The position numbers and the translations under genes were made by a program. From assembly GCA_031259485.1 (NCBI GenBank), contig JAIRLH010000127.1, positions 1 to 8,738 of the forward strand: a stretch of 8,738 nucleotides of DNA, in the 5' to 3' direction. Of the stretch, positions 1 to 6,647 are shown one piece after another (position 1 is the first letter of the stretch; every line of letters starts with the position of its first letter). The notes under the pieces are model-generated. The model searched no databases. It saw nothing but the letters and a program-made list of their open reading frames with translations, and had not been told where the DNA came from. Source of the stretch: Elusimicrobiota bacterium (GTDB lineage Bacteria > Elusimicrobiota > Elusimicrobia > Elusimicrobiales > Elusimicrobiaceae).

Positions 1-120
1 TACCCTGTCCGCGTACCACCGCGTCCACCCCTTCTCCGATTAAAACCTTTGGGGACAAGTTTGAGAAAAGGGGAATGACCCCGCCTTTTCTTCGCTGTGG
101 CCCGGCTCGCAATGACGGAT
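1..120. repeat. Probable interspersed noncoding repeat with hairpins
   Basis: No coding frame is convincing here. Read on the minus strand, the segment contains the phrase GTCATTGCGAGC, followed by short GC stems. From memory, this phrase recurs in dispersed intergenic repeats of many bacterial genomes. Local hairpins are visible: GGGG (70-73) / CCCC (79-82) around AATGA, inside GAAAAGG (65-71) / CCTTTTC (84-90). CCCCTTCTC (28-36) is also nearly complementary to 63-73. Only one copy is present in the window, so its repeat nature is inferred. If the window begins at the contig start, a repeat here would also explain why the assembly broke. Confidence 0.33.
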
Positions 121-305
121 TAAGATAATGCTCTGCGTTTAACTCGGACATTCCGTAAAATAATAACTCTGTGCTTTTGGGGAATAAGCGGTGAAGTTTA
201 TCCTCCTCATAAGAAAAATTTTTTAAGTTATGGACTCGGTCCGGATTCTGCGACTATTTTGCTTAAATAAAACATGTCCTTGCGATAACGGCGGCTGAGT
301 AATAT
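121..305. other. Intergenic, no feature recognised
   Basis: AT-rich spacer between the left-end repeat-like segment and the promoter of the first gene. I see no ORF with a ribosome binding site, no tRNA fold and no terminator with a T-tract. The only structure is a weak GGAC-TCG-GTCC hairpin at 232-242. Confidence 0.5.
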
Positions 306-334
306 TTGCTTTATAAAAAAGTTATTACTATAAT
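306..334 (+). promoter_or_regulatory. Sigma70-like promoter for the lipoprotein-hydCBA cluster
   Basis: TTGCTT (306-311), a 17-nt spacer and a perfect TATAAT (329-334). Transcription would start near 341, giving a leader of about 30 nt. No other promoter or terminator is evident between here and the end of hydA, so this may be the promoter of the whole cluster. The -35 matches the consensus at only three of six positions. Confidence 0.55.
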
Positions 335-371
335 ATGGATAGATTATTAAAACCGGAGCTGTGCAAACGCG

Positions 372-836
372 GTGATTAAAAATTTATTTTTGACGTTTTT
401 TATATTCCTCCAGTTGGCGGCGTGCTCCGCCGTGCAGAATATCCAGCAGGCGGCCGTCAACTGCGAATACGCGCTCGCCGGCGTTGAAGTTACCGACGCC
501 GGCTTCTTAAGCGTCGGTATGAATGTCGCCATGGCGGTAAGCAACAAGAGCAAAACAACGCCCGCAAAAATGAACCGCTTTGAAGGCAAAATATACATAA
601 ACGACAATGCCGTAAGCGATATTTCCTTCGGCGCGATGGAAGTCGCGCCCGCGTCAACGGCAATAGCGCGGGCAAAGCTTACGCTGCCCTTTGCGTCCAT
701 AGGCAAGAATATCGCGGGCCTTGTGGCTACAAACAGCATAGCTTTGAAATATAAATTAGCCGGCAATATATATTTTGACACCCCTTTGGGGCAGATACCT
801 TTGCCGGTCGTCGTGGAACCGCAGATAAAAAAATAA
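372..836 (+). CDS. LEA2/WHy-domain-like lipoprotein
   Basis: Product of 154 residues. The N-terminus is a lipoprotein signal: Lys3, a hydrophobic stretch at 5-16, and the lipobox L-A-A-C with Cys18 as the lipidation site. Ser19 follows, which by the E. coli rule favours the outer membrane. The mature part (about 30-150) resembles the LEA type 2 / WHy fold of small beta-sandwich proteins. It has an N-terminal pattern of alternating hydrophobics, a central N-K-S turn (58-60) where the family usually has Asn-Pro/Lys, then a G-K-I-Y-I-N strand and a C-terminal L-P strand. The GTG start at 372 is the only possible one, because an in-frame TAA lies at 348; a GGAG (355-358) sits 13 nt upstream, which is far. 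The gene ends 28 nt before hydC on the same strand with no visible promoter or terminator between, so the two are probably co-transcribed. The family is linked to desiccation and stress tolerance in plants, but the bacterial role is unknown. The lipoprotein call is firm and the LEA2 call moderate. Confidence 0.72.
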   Translation: MIKNLFLTFFIFLQLAACSAVQNIQQAAVNCEYALAGVEVTDAGFLSVGMNVAMAVSNKSKTTPAKMNRFEGKIYINDNAVSDISFGAMEVAPASTAIARAKLTLPFASIGKNIAGLVATNSIALKYKLAGNIYFDTPLGQIPLPVVVEPQIKK

Positions 837-850
837 AAAACAGCTGACGG

Positions 851-856
851 AAGGAG
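851..856 (+). promoter_or_regulatory. Ribosome binding site of hydC
   Basis: AAGGAG lies 8 nt before the ATG at 865. It decides between two ATGs: the one at 858 would have a spacing of only one base and opens a different, short frame. Confidence 0.8.
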
Positions 857-864
857 TATGGCCC

Positions 865-1350
865 ATGCCAAACGCTTCAAACGAAGAACTAAATGCAATT
901 ATAGACAAATGGAAAGACGTAAAGGGCAGCCTCGTGATGATGCTGCACGCCGTGCAGGATAAGTTCGGCTATGTGCCGCGCGGCGCGGCTATGGAAATCG
1001 CCTCGCGCGCCAAAATCCCGCTGGCAAAAATTTACGAAGTTCTCACTTTTTATCACTTTTTCAAACTCTCCGCGCCCGCCAGGCACCAGATAGCCGTATG
1101 CACCGGGACGGCGTGCTATCTTAAAGGCGCGCAGGAGCTTATCAAGGCGCTGGAAACCGAGCTCGGCATCAACGCGGGCGATACAACGTCCGACGGCAGC
1201 TTCTCCGTGGCGGCTCTACGCTGTTTGGGGTGTTGCGTGCTGGCGCCGGTTATGACGGTAAACGGTAAAATCCACGGGCATGTCAAGCCGGCGGATATAC
1301 CCTCAATATTGCGCGAAATTGCCAAGGGGGACGAACAAAATGCCCGATAA
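865..1350 (+). CDS. hydC: Bifurcating [FeFe] hydrogenase subunit HydC (NuoE-like)
   Basis: Product of 161 residues, the usual length for HydC and NuoE/24-kDa subunits. An N-terminal helical bundle (about 1-70, with the conserved F-G-Y-V-P segment near 34-38) precedes a thioredoxin-like [2Fe-2S] domain. The four expected ligands are present: Cys79 and Cys84 (CX4C in C-T-G-T-A-C), and Cys120 and Cys124 (CX3C, followed by L-A-P-V). An extra Cys123 sits beside the last ligand. In the trimeric HydABC complex this subunit carries one [2Fe-2S] cluster and docks on HydB near the flavin site. It is cytoplasmic. It is the first gene of the hydCBA block and its stop overlaps the start of hydB by 11 nt, which suggests translational coupling. 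A NuoE of complex I is the alternative, but the downstream gene is a HydA-type hydrogenase and no other nuo genes are present. Confidence 0.93.
   Translation: MPNASNEELNAIIDKWKDVKGSLVMMLHAVQDKFGYVPRGAAMEIASRAKIPLAKIYEVLTFYHFFKLSAPARHQIAVCTGTACYLKGAQELIKALETELGINAGDTTSDGSFSVAALRCLGCCVLAPVMTVNGKIHGHVKPADIPSILREIAKGDEQNAR
1324..1330 (+). promoter_or_regulatory. Ribosome binding site of hydB
   Basis: AAGGGGG inside the end of hydC, 9 nt before the ATG at 1340. It supports that start over an in-frame upstream codon at 1280, which would add 20 residues not typical of the family and overlap hydC by 71 nt. Confidence 0.75.
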
Positions 1351-3244
1351 AATTTCAATAAATCGCCCGATTTCGCGCGACGGCGCGGCAAATCTTGCGC
1401 AAATCCGTCAGCAGTTTGAGCAAAATTATAAGAAAATTGGCAAACGAATCACGATTTGCGGGGATTCCGGCTGTCTGGCCCAGGGTTCGCAAAAAGTTTA
1501 TGAAGCGTTCAAAAACGAGCTGGCAAAAACCGGCGTAAATTTTTGCCTTGAAATCACGCCCTCATGTTATGAAAGCTCGCTCTATCTCTGCAAAAGCGGC
1601 TGTCAGGGTTTCTGCGCGCAGGGGCCGCTTGTAAACGTCGCGGGCGCGCTTTACACCAAAGTCCGCGCCGAGGACGTGCCCGAAATCATTGAAACAACGC
1701 TGCGCCAAGGCAAAGTCGTGGAGCGGCTGCTGTACCTCAACCCCAAAACCAACCGGCGCTGCGAGGGGGAAAAAGACATTCCCTTCTATCAAAAGCAAAC
1801 GCGCGTGCTTTTATCAGACTGCGGAAAACTCAACCCCGAGGATATAAACGAATACATAGCCAAAGGCGGATACGGCGCGCTGCAAAAAGCGCTCGGCATA
1901 GGCCCGGAAGGCGTGATAGCCGAAATGAAAACCGGCGGACTGCGCGGCCGCGGCGGCGGCGGTTTCCCTACGTGGCTTAAGTGGGAAAGCACAAGAAAGC
2001 AGGCGGGCGGCGAAAAGTACATGATTTGCAACGCCGACGAGGGCGACCCGGGGGCTTATATGGACCGTTCTCTTCTTGAAGGCAATCCGCACGCCGTCAT
2101 AGAGGGCATGATAATCGCGGGCCTCGCGATAGGCGCTCAAAAGGGCATCTTTTATATCCGCGCGGAATACCCGCTTGCCGCCAAGAAGGTGCAAAAAGGC
2201 ATAGACGAGTGCTATAAGCTGGGCATCCTCGGCAAAAATATTTTTGACAGCGGTTTCGGTTATGATTTGGAAATCCGCTACGGCGCGGGCGCTTTCGTCT
2301 GCGGCGAAGAAACGGCTCTAATCGCCTCGCTTGAAGGCAGCCGCGGCATGCCGCGGCCCAAACCGCCCTTCCCGTCGCAAAGCGGACTGTGGGGCAAACC
2401 CAGCGCAATCAATAACGTGGAAACGCTGGCCAATGTGCCTTATATAATAAATAAAGGCGGCAAATGGTACTCTGGTTTCGGCACTGAAAAGAGCCCGGGC
2501 ACAAAAGTATTCGCAATGACGGGCAAAAGCAAAAACAGCGGCCTTATAGAAATATCTTTGGGCATGCCTGTCAAAGACATCGTTTACGAAATCGGCGGCG
2601 GGCCGCTTAAGGGCGATAAAGTCAAAGCCGTGCAGACGGGCGGGCCTTCGGGCGGCGTAATCAGCGGCGAAAATATGGAAATGCCGATAACTTACGAAAG
2701 CCTGCAGCAAATCGGCTCCATCATGGGCTCCGGCGGATTTATAGTGATGGACGAGACGGACTGCATGGTTGACATTGCAAAATTCTACCTTGACTTCTGC
2801 GTTGACGAATCCTGCGGCAAATGCGCCCCGTGCAGGATAGGCGGCTACCAGATGCTGCAAATCCTAAAACGCATAACCGACGGACAGGGCGAAGCCGGCG
2901 ATATTGAAAGGCTGCAAAAGCTCGCGACGGCAATGCAAAAGGCCTCGCTCTGCGGGCTTGGGCAGACAGCGCCCAACCCCGTTATGTCCACGCTGCGCTA
3001 CTTCCGGCATGAATACGAAGAACATATAAACAATAAGCACTGCCCCACGGGCCGCTGCGCGAAACTCGTAGGTTTTGAAATCGTCAAATCAAACTGCGTG
3101 GGCTGCGGCGCGTGCAAACGCGCGTGCCCCGCGCAGTGCGTCAGCGGGGAGCTGCGCTCGCCGCATTCCATAGACCAGAGCAAATGCATAAAATGCGGAC
3201 AATGCTACGCGGCGTGCAAATTCAACGCCGTGAGGAGGGGATAA
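1340..3244 (+). CDS. hydB: Bifurcating [FeFe] hydrogenase subunit HydB (NuoF-like, NAD(H)/FMN)
   Basis: Product of 634 residues. Domains in order: (1) an N-terminal thioredoxin-like [2Fe-2S] domain (about 35-115) with Cys40, Cys45, Cys88 and Cys92. (2) A NuoF core binding FMN and NAD(H), with the glycine-rich G-L-R-G-R-G-G-G-G-F at 200-209, N-A-D-E-G-D-P-G at 231-238 and G-A-G-A-F-V-C-G-E-E-T at 315-325. (3) An SLBB segment (about 385-460). (4) The NuoF C-terminal [4Fe-4S] site, Cys492, Cys495, Cys498 and Cys538. (5) A C-terminal ferredoxin-like domain with two [4Fe-4S] sets: Cys586/589/592/596 and Cys616/619/622/626. This five-part layout is that of HydB from electron-bifurcating hydrogenases and not of plain NuoF, which lacks both end domains. 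By analogy with Thermotoga HydABC, its FMN is where electrons from NADH and ferredoxin are merged or split. The HxxxxHC-x4-C stretch around 562-573 could be a structural metal site (inference). The stop lies 2 nt before hydA. All expected ligands are intact. Confidence 0.95.
   Translation: MPDKISINRPISRDGAANLAQIRQQFEQNYKKIGKRITICGDSGCLAQGSQKVYEAFKNELAKTGVNFCLEITPSCYESSLYLCKSGCQGFCAQGPLVNVAGALYTKVRAEDVPEIIETTLRQGKVVERLLYLNPKTNRRCEGEKDIPFYQKQTRVLLSDCGKLNPEDINEYIAKGGYGALQKALGIGPEGVIAEMKTGGLRGRGGGGFPTWLKWESTRKQAGGEKYMICNADEGDPGAYMDRSLLEGNPHAVIEGMIIAGLAIGAQKGIFYIRAEYPLAAKKVQKGIDECYKLGILGKNIFDSGFGYDLEIRYGAGAFVCGEETALIASLEGSRGMPRPKPPFPSQSGLWGKPSAINNVETLANVPYIINKGGKWYSGFGTEKSPGTKVFAMTGKSKNSGLIEISLGMPVKDIVYEIGGGPLKGDKVKAVQTGGPSGGVISGENMEMPITYESLQQIGSIMGSGGFIVMDETDCMVDIAKFYLDFCVDESCGKCAPCRIGGYQMLQILKRITDGQGEAGDIERLQKLATAMQKASLCGLGQTAPNPVMSTLRYFRHEYEEHINNKHCPTGRCAKLVGFEIVKSNCVGCGACKRACPAQCVSGELRSPHSIDQSKCIKCGQCYAACKFNAVRRG
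3232..3240 (+). promoter_or_regulatory. Ribosome binding site of hydA
   Basis: GAGGAGGGG, 6 nt before the ATG at 3247. It fixes the hydA start. An upstream in-frame ATG at 3112 would run through 135 nt of hydB and encode an unrelated Arg-rich extension. Confidence 0.85.
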
Positions 3245-3246
3245 TT

Positions 3247-4998
3247 ATGATTAAAGCCGTCATCAACGGACAGCAGGTGGAAGTAGCCCGCGGCACAAGC
3301 ATACTTGACGCGGCAAAACTGGCGAACGTAAAAATCCCGGTCCTGTGCAAGCACGCGGATTTGGAGGCGACTTCCGCCTGCGGCATCTGCATAGTTAAGG
3401 TAAAAGGCTCGGCCAAAATGCTGCGCGCGTGCAGCACGCTGGTGGAAGAAGGCATGGAAATCACGACGCACGACCCGGAAATCGTGGCGGTGCGCCGCAC
3501 AGTTCTGGAATTAATTTTATCCAACCACCCCAAGGACTGCCTCGTCTGCGCGCGCAATCAGGACTGCGAGCTGCAAAAACTCTCCGCCGACTTCGGGATA
3601 CGGGACGAATATTTTCCCTCCATCGTAGACCGCCGCCAGCATAAATTTGACGACAGCACCAAAACTATCGTTATAGAGGGCTCCAAATGCGTTTTGTGCG
3701 GCCGCTGCGTCAACGTATGCCAAAAGCACCAGAACGTGTGGGCTTTATCCTTCCTATCGCGCGGCATTAATACGAAACTTTCGCCGGCGGGGGAAATCAA
3801 CCTTGCCGATTCCCCGTGCGTCAAATGCGGACAGTGCTCCAACCACTGCCCCGTGGGCGCGATTGTGGAGCACGACGATACGCAAAAAGTCTGGGACGGC
3901 CTGCGCGCCGAGGATAAATACCCCGTCGTGCAGATAGCGCCCGCCGTGCGCGTGGCGATAGGGGAGGCCTTCGGCTATCCCGTAGGCGCGAACCTTACAA
4001 AAAAGCTTTACGCCGCGCTCAAAAGACTGGGCTTTAAAGCGGTGTTTGACACTAACTTTTCCGCCGACGTAACCATTATGGAAGAGGCGGGGGAATTCGT
4101 CAAAAAACTTACCTCAAAACCGCGGGAACTGCCGCTTATTACAAGCTGCTGCCCCGCGTGGGTTGACTTTCTGGAGAAATACCGCGGCGATATGGTGGAT
4201 AATTTTTCCACCTGCAAGAGCCCGCAGGAGATCATGGGCGTGCTCTCCAAGACCTATTACGCCGCGAAGGAAAAGATTGATCCTTCAAAAATTTTCATGG
4301 TCTCCATAATGCCGTGCACGGCCAAGAAATACGAGATAAGCAGGGGCGACGATATGTTCTCCTCCGGCTATCAGGATATAGACGTATCGCTGACTACCCG
4401 CGAATTGGCGCGCATGATAAAGCAGGCCGGCATAGACTTTGAGAAACTTGAAGACGCGCAGGCCGACAGCATTCTGGGCCACTACACGGGCGCGGGCACC
4501 ATCTTCGGCGCGACGGGCGGCGTTATGGAGGCCGCGGTAAGAACGGCTTATTATATGGTTACCGGCAGGGAAATGCCGTCCTTAGAACTTAAAGAAGCGC
4601 GCGGACTAAAAGGCATTAAAGAGGCGGAGCTTGACGTAGCGGGCGCAAAAATCCGCATAGCCGTGGCGCACGGGCTGGCCAATGTTGACCAGATAATCAA
4701 TCAGGTGGCGCGGGCCAAAGCCGCCGGCAAGGAGCCGCCGTATCACTTTATTGAAGTGATGGCCTGCCAGGGCGGCTGCGTGGGCGGCGGCGGGCAGCCT
4801 TACGGCGTCACAAACGAGCTGCGCAAAAAACGCGCGGCGGGTTTATATGAGGACGACAGGCAACAAAAAGAACGCTGCTCCCACCTGAACCCGCAGGTGC
4901 AGCTGATATACAGAGAGTTTGCCAAAGCGCCAAACAGCGAAATCGCTCACAGGTATTTCCACAATAAATACAAAAAACGCGCGGCTTATATTAAATAG
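3247..4998 (+). CDS. hydA: [FeFe] hydrogenase catalytic subunit HydA
   Basis: Product of 583 residues; reduces protons to H2 or oxidises H2 at the H-cluster. Cluster-binding modules in order: an N-terminal [2Fe-2S] ferredoxin domain (Cys34, 45, 48, 62); a His-ligated [4Fe-4S] site (His94, Cys98, 101, 107; HX3CX2CX5C); two [4Fe-4S] sets (Cys148/151/154/158 and Cys191/194/197/201). The catalytic domain has all three H-cluster signatures: T-S-C-C-P-A-W at 299-305 (proton-relay Cys301, ligand Cys302), M-P-C-T-A-K-K-Y-E at 355-363 (ligand Cys357, Lys360, Glu363), and E-V-M-A-C-Q-G-G-C-V-G-G-G at 503-515 (ligands Cys507, Cys511). The small-subunit-like tail follows (about 520-583). Thermotoga HydA is, from memory, longer with a C-terminal [2Fe-2S] domain. 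Here only one Cys (544) lies past the third signature, so that domain is absent. With hydC and hydB directly upstream this is a group A3-type complex using NAD(H) and ferredoxin. No HydE, HydF or HydG maturase gene is in the window. It is the last gene of the operon and no clear terminator follows. Confidence 0.97.
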   Translation: MIKAVINGQQVEVARGTSILDAAKLANVKIPVLCKHADLEATSACGICIVKVKGSAKMLRACSTLVEEGMEITTHDPEIVAVRRTVLELILSNHPKDCLVCARNQDCELQKLSADFGIRDEYFPSIVDRRQHKFDDSTKTIVIEGSKCVLCGRCVNVCQKHQNVWALSFLSRGINTKLSPAGEINLADSPCVKCGQCSNHCPVGAIVEHDDTQKVWDGLRAEDKYPVVQIAPAVRVAIGEAFGYPVGANLTKKLYAALKRLGFKAVFDTNFSADVTIMEEAGEFVKKLTSKPRELPLITSCCPAWVDFLEKYRGDMVDNFSTCKSPQEIMGVLSKTYYAAKEKIDPSKIFMVSIMPCTAKKYEISRGDDMFSSGYQDIDVSLTTRELARMIKQAGIDFEKLEDAQADSILGHYTGAGTIFGATGGVMEAAVRTAYYMVTGREMPSLELKEARGLKGIKEAELDVAGAKIRIAVAHGLANVDQIINQVARAKAAGKEPPYHFIEVMACQGGCVGGGGQPYGVTNELRKKRAAGLYEDDRQQKERCSHLNPQVQLIYREFAKAPNSEIAHRYFHNKYKKRAAYIK

Positions 4999-5011
4999 CC
5001 AAAGCATTACC

Positions 5012-5035
5012 TTATCAAATTGTCGCGCTTGATAA
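5012..5035. repeat. Inverted repeat just after hydA
   Basis: TTATCAA (5012-5018) and TTGATAA (5029-5035) form a perfect 7-bp palindrome with a 10-nt spacer, starting 14 nt after the hydA stop. No T-tract follows, so it is not a standard terminator. A protein-binding site is possible. Confidence 0.3.
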
Positions 5036-5043
5036 ATACGGCG

Positions 5044-5159
5044 GCGGCCGTTCAATACGCAGAGGGGTATTTGCCGTTATATATTTCCATAAACGACTAC
5101 GGCAAAAAACCGCATAAAAAATCCGGCCTAAAAAAGCAGGCATAATTTCGGACGGCCGC
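5044..5159 (+). other. Nested inverted repeats in the hydA-OMP spacer
   Basis: The outer arms GCGGCCGT (5044-5051) and ACGGCCGC (5152-5159) are perfectly complementary. They extend by a G-T wobble and a G-C pair to about 10 bp (5044-5053 / 5150-5159). Inside lies a second perfect 8-bp stem, TTTGCCGT (5070-5077) / ACGGCAAA (5099-5106). The fold would end about 20 nt before the -35 box of the next gene. It could be the processed 3' end of the hyd transcript, a small RNA, or chance. No T-run follows on the + strand. Confidence 0.3.
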
Positions 5160-5178
5160 AAACAATAAAAACACATTA

Positions 5179-5208
5179 TTGACAATCCTTTTATAAATTC
5201 TGTAAACT
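5179..5208 (+). promoter_or_regulatory. Sigma70-like promoter of the OMP gene
   Basis: A perfect TTGACA (5179-5184), an 18-nt spacer and TAAACT (5203-5208, four of six to consensus). The predicted start is near 5215, leaving an untranslated leader of about 60 nt. The adjacent bases offer slightly shifted -10 choices. Confidence 0.6.
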
Positions 5209-5262
5209 ATTAGTGTAATAATTAAACTTAACTGCGCGGCCCGTAAAAGCCGTGTATGTTAC

Positions 5263-5268
5263 AGGAGG
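5263..5268 (+). promoter_or_regulatory. Strong ribosome binding site of the OMP gene
   Basis: A perfect AGGAGG, 7 nt before the ATG at 5276. It rules out the in-frame GTG at 5252, which lies upstream of it and would put charged residues before the signal peptide. Confidence 0.85.
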
Positions 5269-5275
5269 AAACAGG

Positions 5276-6490
5276 ATGAAAAAGTTATTAGCTGTGCTTC
5301 TTGCTTCGGCCCTTTTCGTACCGGCGACGGCAGGCAGCATATTTAACAATGTAGAAACCACCGGTGAAATACAGACCATCGGCACGCTGTCCCGCAATGC
5401 GGCCGGCAGCTCAAGGGACGTTTCCAGCAGGCTTCTCTTCGGCTTCGGCGCCGACCTGGTGGAAGACGTAAAAGCCAATATCACGTTCGCCAGCTCCAAT
5501 TATTGGGGCACTGACAACAAGAAAGACAGCGGTGCCACGCTTGAGGATTATTTTCAACGCATAAGCGTTGCGGAAGCGTATGTCAGCGTGGCGAATGTTT
5601 TCAACGCTTTTGAATTGAAAGTCGGCCGCCAGTTCTACGGCGACGAAAAGAGCGCGGTTGTTTACTTCGGACCCACCCACTACAGGGGCAGAATTCCAAC
5701 CACTATGGGAAGAGTTGGTTCCACGCCAGACATAGTCTCCATTGACGGCGCGTTGCTTGCATATAATTCCGACAACTTCTTGGCAAACCTTGTTTATTCC
5801 AAAGTCGCTGAATATGGAAACGGCGACGTTGATGAAAGCGTGCTCGGCATTGACGGCAAATATTTCGTCAATGAAACCCTGTCTTTGCAGGCCTACCTGT
5901 ATGATTTTAGGTATGGCTCGTATAACGGGATAGCAATCCCAATCCAACATGTTGGTCTGTGGGGCGCAAAAGCCGCCTATACTGACGACGCGCTCAACAT
6001 CGGCGTAGAGTTCGCCAAGAACTACAAGGGCCACCAGTACTTCCAGTATAACAACGAGGGCTGGATGGTAAAAGCAGACGCGGCCCTGAAAGTAGCCACC
6101 GAAAATGTTGATCTTACCCCCAGGCTGACTTATGTCCGCGCTGAGAAAGATTTTGTCGCCTTCGGCAACTATGCCCCGGGTATTTTCTTTGGACGGCCTG
6201 TATTCTATCAAGACCCAGCCAATGCGAATATCGTGAACGCCGGCGTTGATTTTAAACTGCCTTCTTTGAGCAAGTTTAACTTCGCGGTTGACTACTATGC
6301 CTTGAGCATGGGCGATAAAGACAATGCCGAATGGGTTGCCAACGAATTTGATTTGGTGGCGAAATACGCCCTCAACGAATACGTTGAGCTCCACGGCGGC
6401 GTGTCTTACCTGACCAATGTCGCTGACGATCTCGGCAACGAGCGCAGCAGGGCTTACAGCGGTCAGCTGGGCATGATAGTTAAGTTTTAA
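5276..6490 (+). CDS. Outer-membrane beta-barrel (porin-like) protein
   Basis: Product of 404 residues. A classic Sec signal peptide (M-K-K-L-L-A-V-L-L-A, then A-L-F-V-P-A-T-A) probably cleaves after Ala19. The mature chain has no Cys, many Tyr, Phe, Gly and Asn, and repeated amphipathic strands with aromatic belts, for example 50-72, 98-120, 158-178, 186-214 and 226-250. It ends in M-I-V-K-F: a terminal Phe with alternating hydrophobics is the usual C-terminal strand signal read by the BAM machinery. The A-Y-V...F-E-L-K-V-G-R-Q pattern (101-119) and the loop after it recall porins of the alginate-export and phosphate-porin types, but I cannot assign a family or substrate. A promoter with perfect TTGACA, a perfect Shine-Dalgarno and a strong terminator make it a monocistronic and probably highly expressed gene. 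It uses fewer GC-rich codons than the hyd genes, as is common for abundant OMPs. Role: diffusion channel or export pore (inference). Confidence 0.85.
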   Translation: MKKLLAVLLASALFVPATAGSIFNNVETTGEIQTIGTLSRNAAGSSRDVSSRLLFGFGADLVEDVKANITFASSNYWGTDNKKDSGATLEDYFQRISVAEAYVSVANVFNAFELKVGRQFYGDEKSAVVYFGPTHYRGRIPTTMGRVGSTPDIVSIDGALLAYNSDNFLANLVYSKVAEYGNGDVDESVLGIDGKYFVNETLSLQAYLYDFRYGSYNGIAIPIQHVGLWGAKAAYTDDALNIGVEFAKNYKGHQYFQYNNEGWMVKADAALKVATENVDLTPRLTYVRAEKDFVAFGNYAPGIFFGRPVFYQDPANANIVNAGVDFKLPSLSKFNFAVDYYALSMGDKDNAEWVANEFDLVAKYALNEYVELHGGVSYLTNVADDLGNERSRAYSGQLGMIVKF

Positions 6491-6515
6491 ATCTTAGTGT
6501 AATCTAGGTTGCATG

Positions 6516-6552
6516 CCGCGCCCCTTTTAAAGGAAAGGGGCGCGGTTTTTTT
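6516..6552 (+). terminator. Rho-independent terminator of the OMP gene
   Basis: A perfect 12-bp stem, CCGCGCCCCTTT (6516-6527) and AAAGGGGCGCGG (6534-6545), with a 6-nt loop, directly followed by seven T (6546-6552). It starts 25 nt after the stop codon. Confidence 0.96.
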
Positions 6553-6614
6553 GCGCCTAAAAAATTCTTCGTGCAAAATATATTTTTATTTTGTAAAATT
6601 TTTAACATTATTTA

Positions 6615-6644
6615 TTGAAAATTATTTCAGCGCATTTTTTTAAT
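6615..6644 (+). promoter_or_regulatory. Candidate promoter for the permease
   Basis: TTGAAA (6615-6620), an 18-nt spacer and TTTAAT (6639-6644, five of six to consensus). Transcription would start near 6651 and give a leader of about 190 nt. The region is very AT-rich, so chance matches are likely. Confidence 0.35.
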
Positions 6645-6647
6645 TCT

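Noticed and set aside
1..120. CRISPR array or tRNA at the left edge
   Set aside because: There is no regular direct repeat with spacers and no cloverleaf or CCA end; only short inverted segments are seen.
858..860. ATG just upstream of the hydC start
   Set aside because: It is out of frame and only one base from the Shine-Dalgarno; it opens a short frame of about 35 codons.
347..898. 183-codon minus-strand frame over the lipoprotein gene
   Set aside because: It opposes a gene with a clear lipobox, runs into the hydC start, and shows no family features.
865..3244. Reading hydC and hydB as nuoE and nuoF of respiratory complex I
   Set aside because: HydB has both the N-terminal [2Fe-2S] and the C-terminal two-cluster domains, the next gene is a [FeFe] hydrogenase, and no membrane nuo subunits are present.
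5120..5145. Minus-strand terminator suggested by a GCCT/AGGC stem followed by a T-run
   Set aside because: The stem is only 4 bp with an 8-nt loop, and there is no minus-strand gene that would need it.
5411..6394. 327-codon open frame on the minus strand, antisense to the OMP gene
   Set aside because: It has no ribosome binding site or recognisable domain. The plus strand here has a signal peptide, a barrel pattern, a promoter and a terminator. The open antisense frame is a by-product of the codon use.
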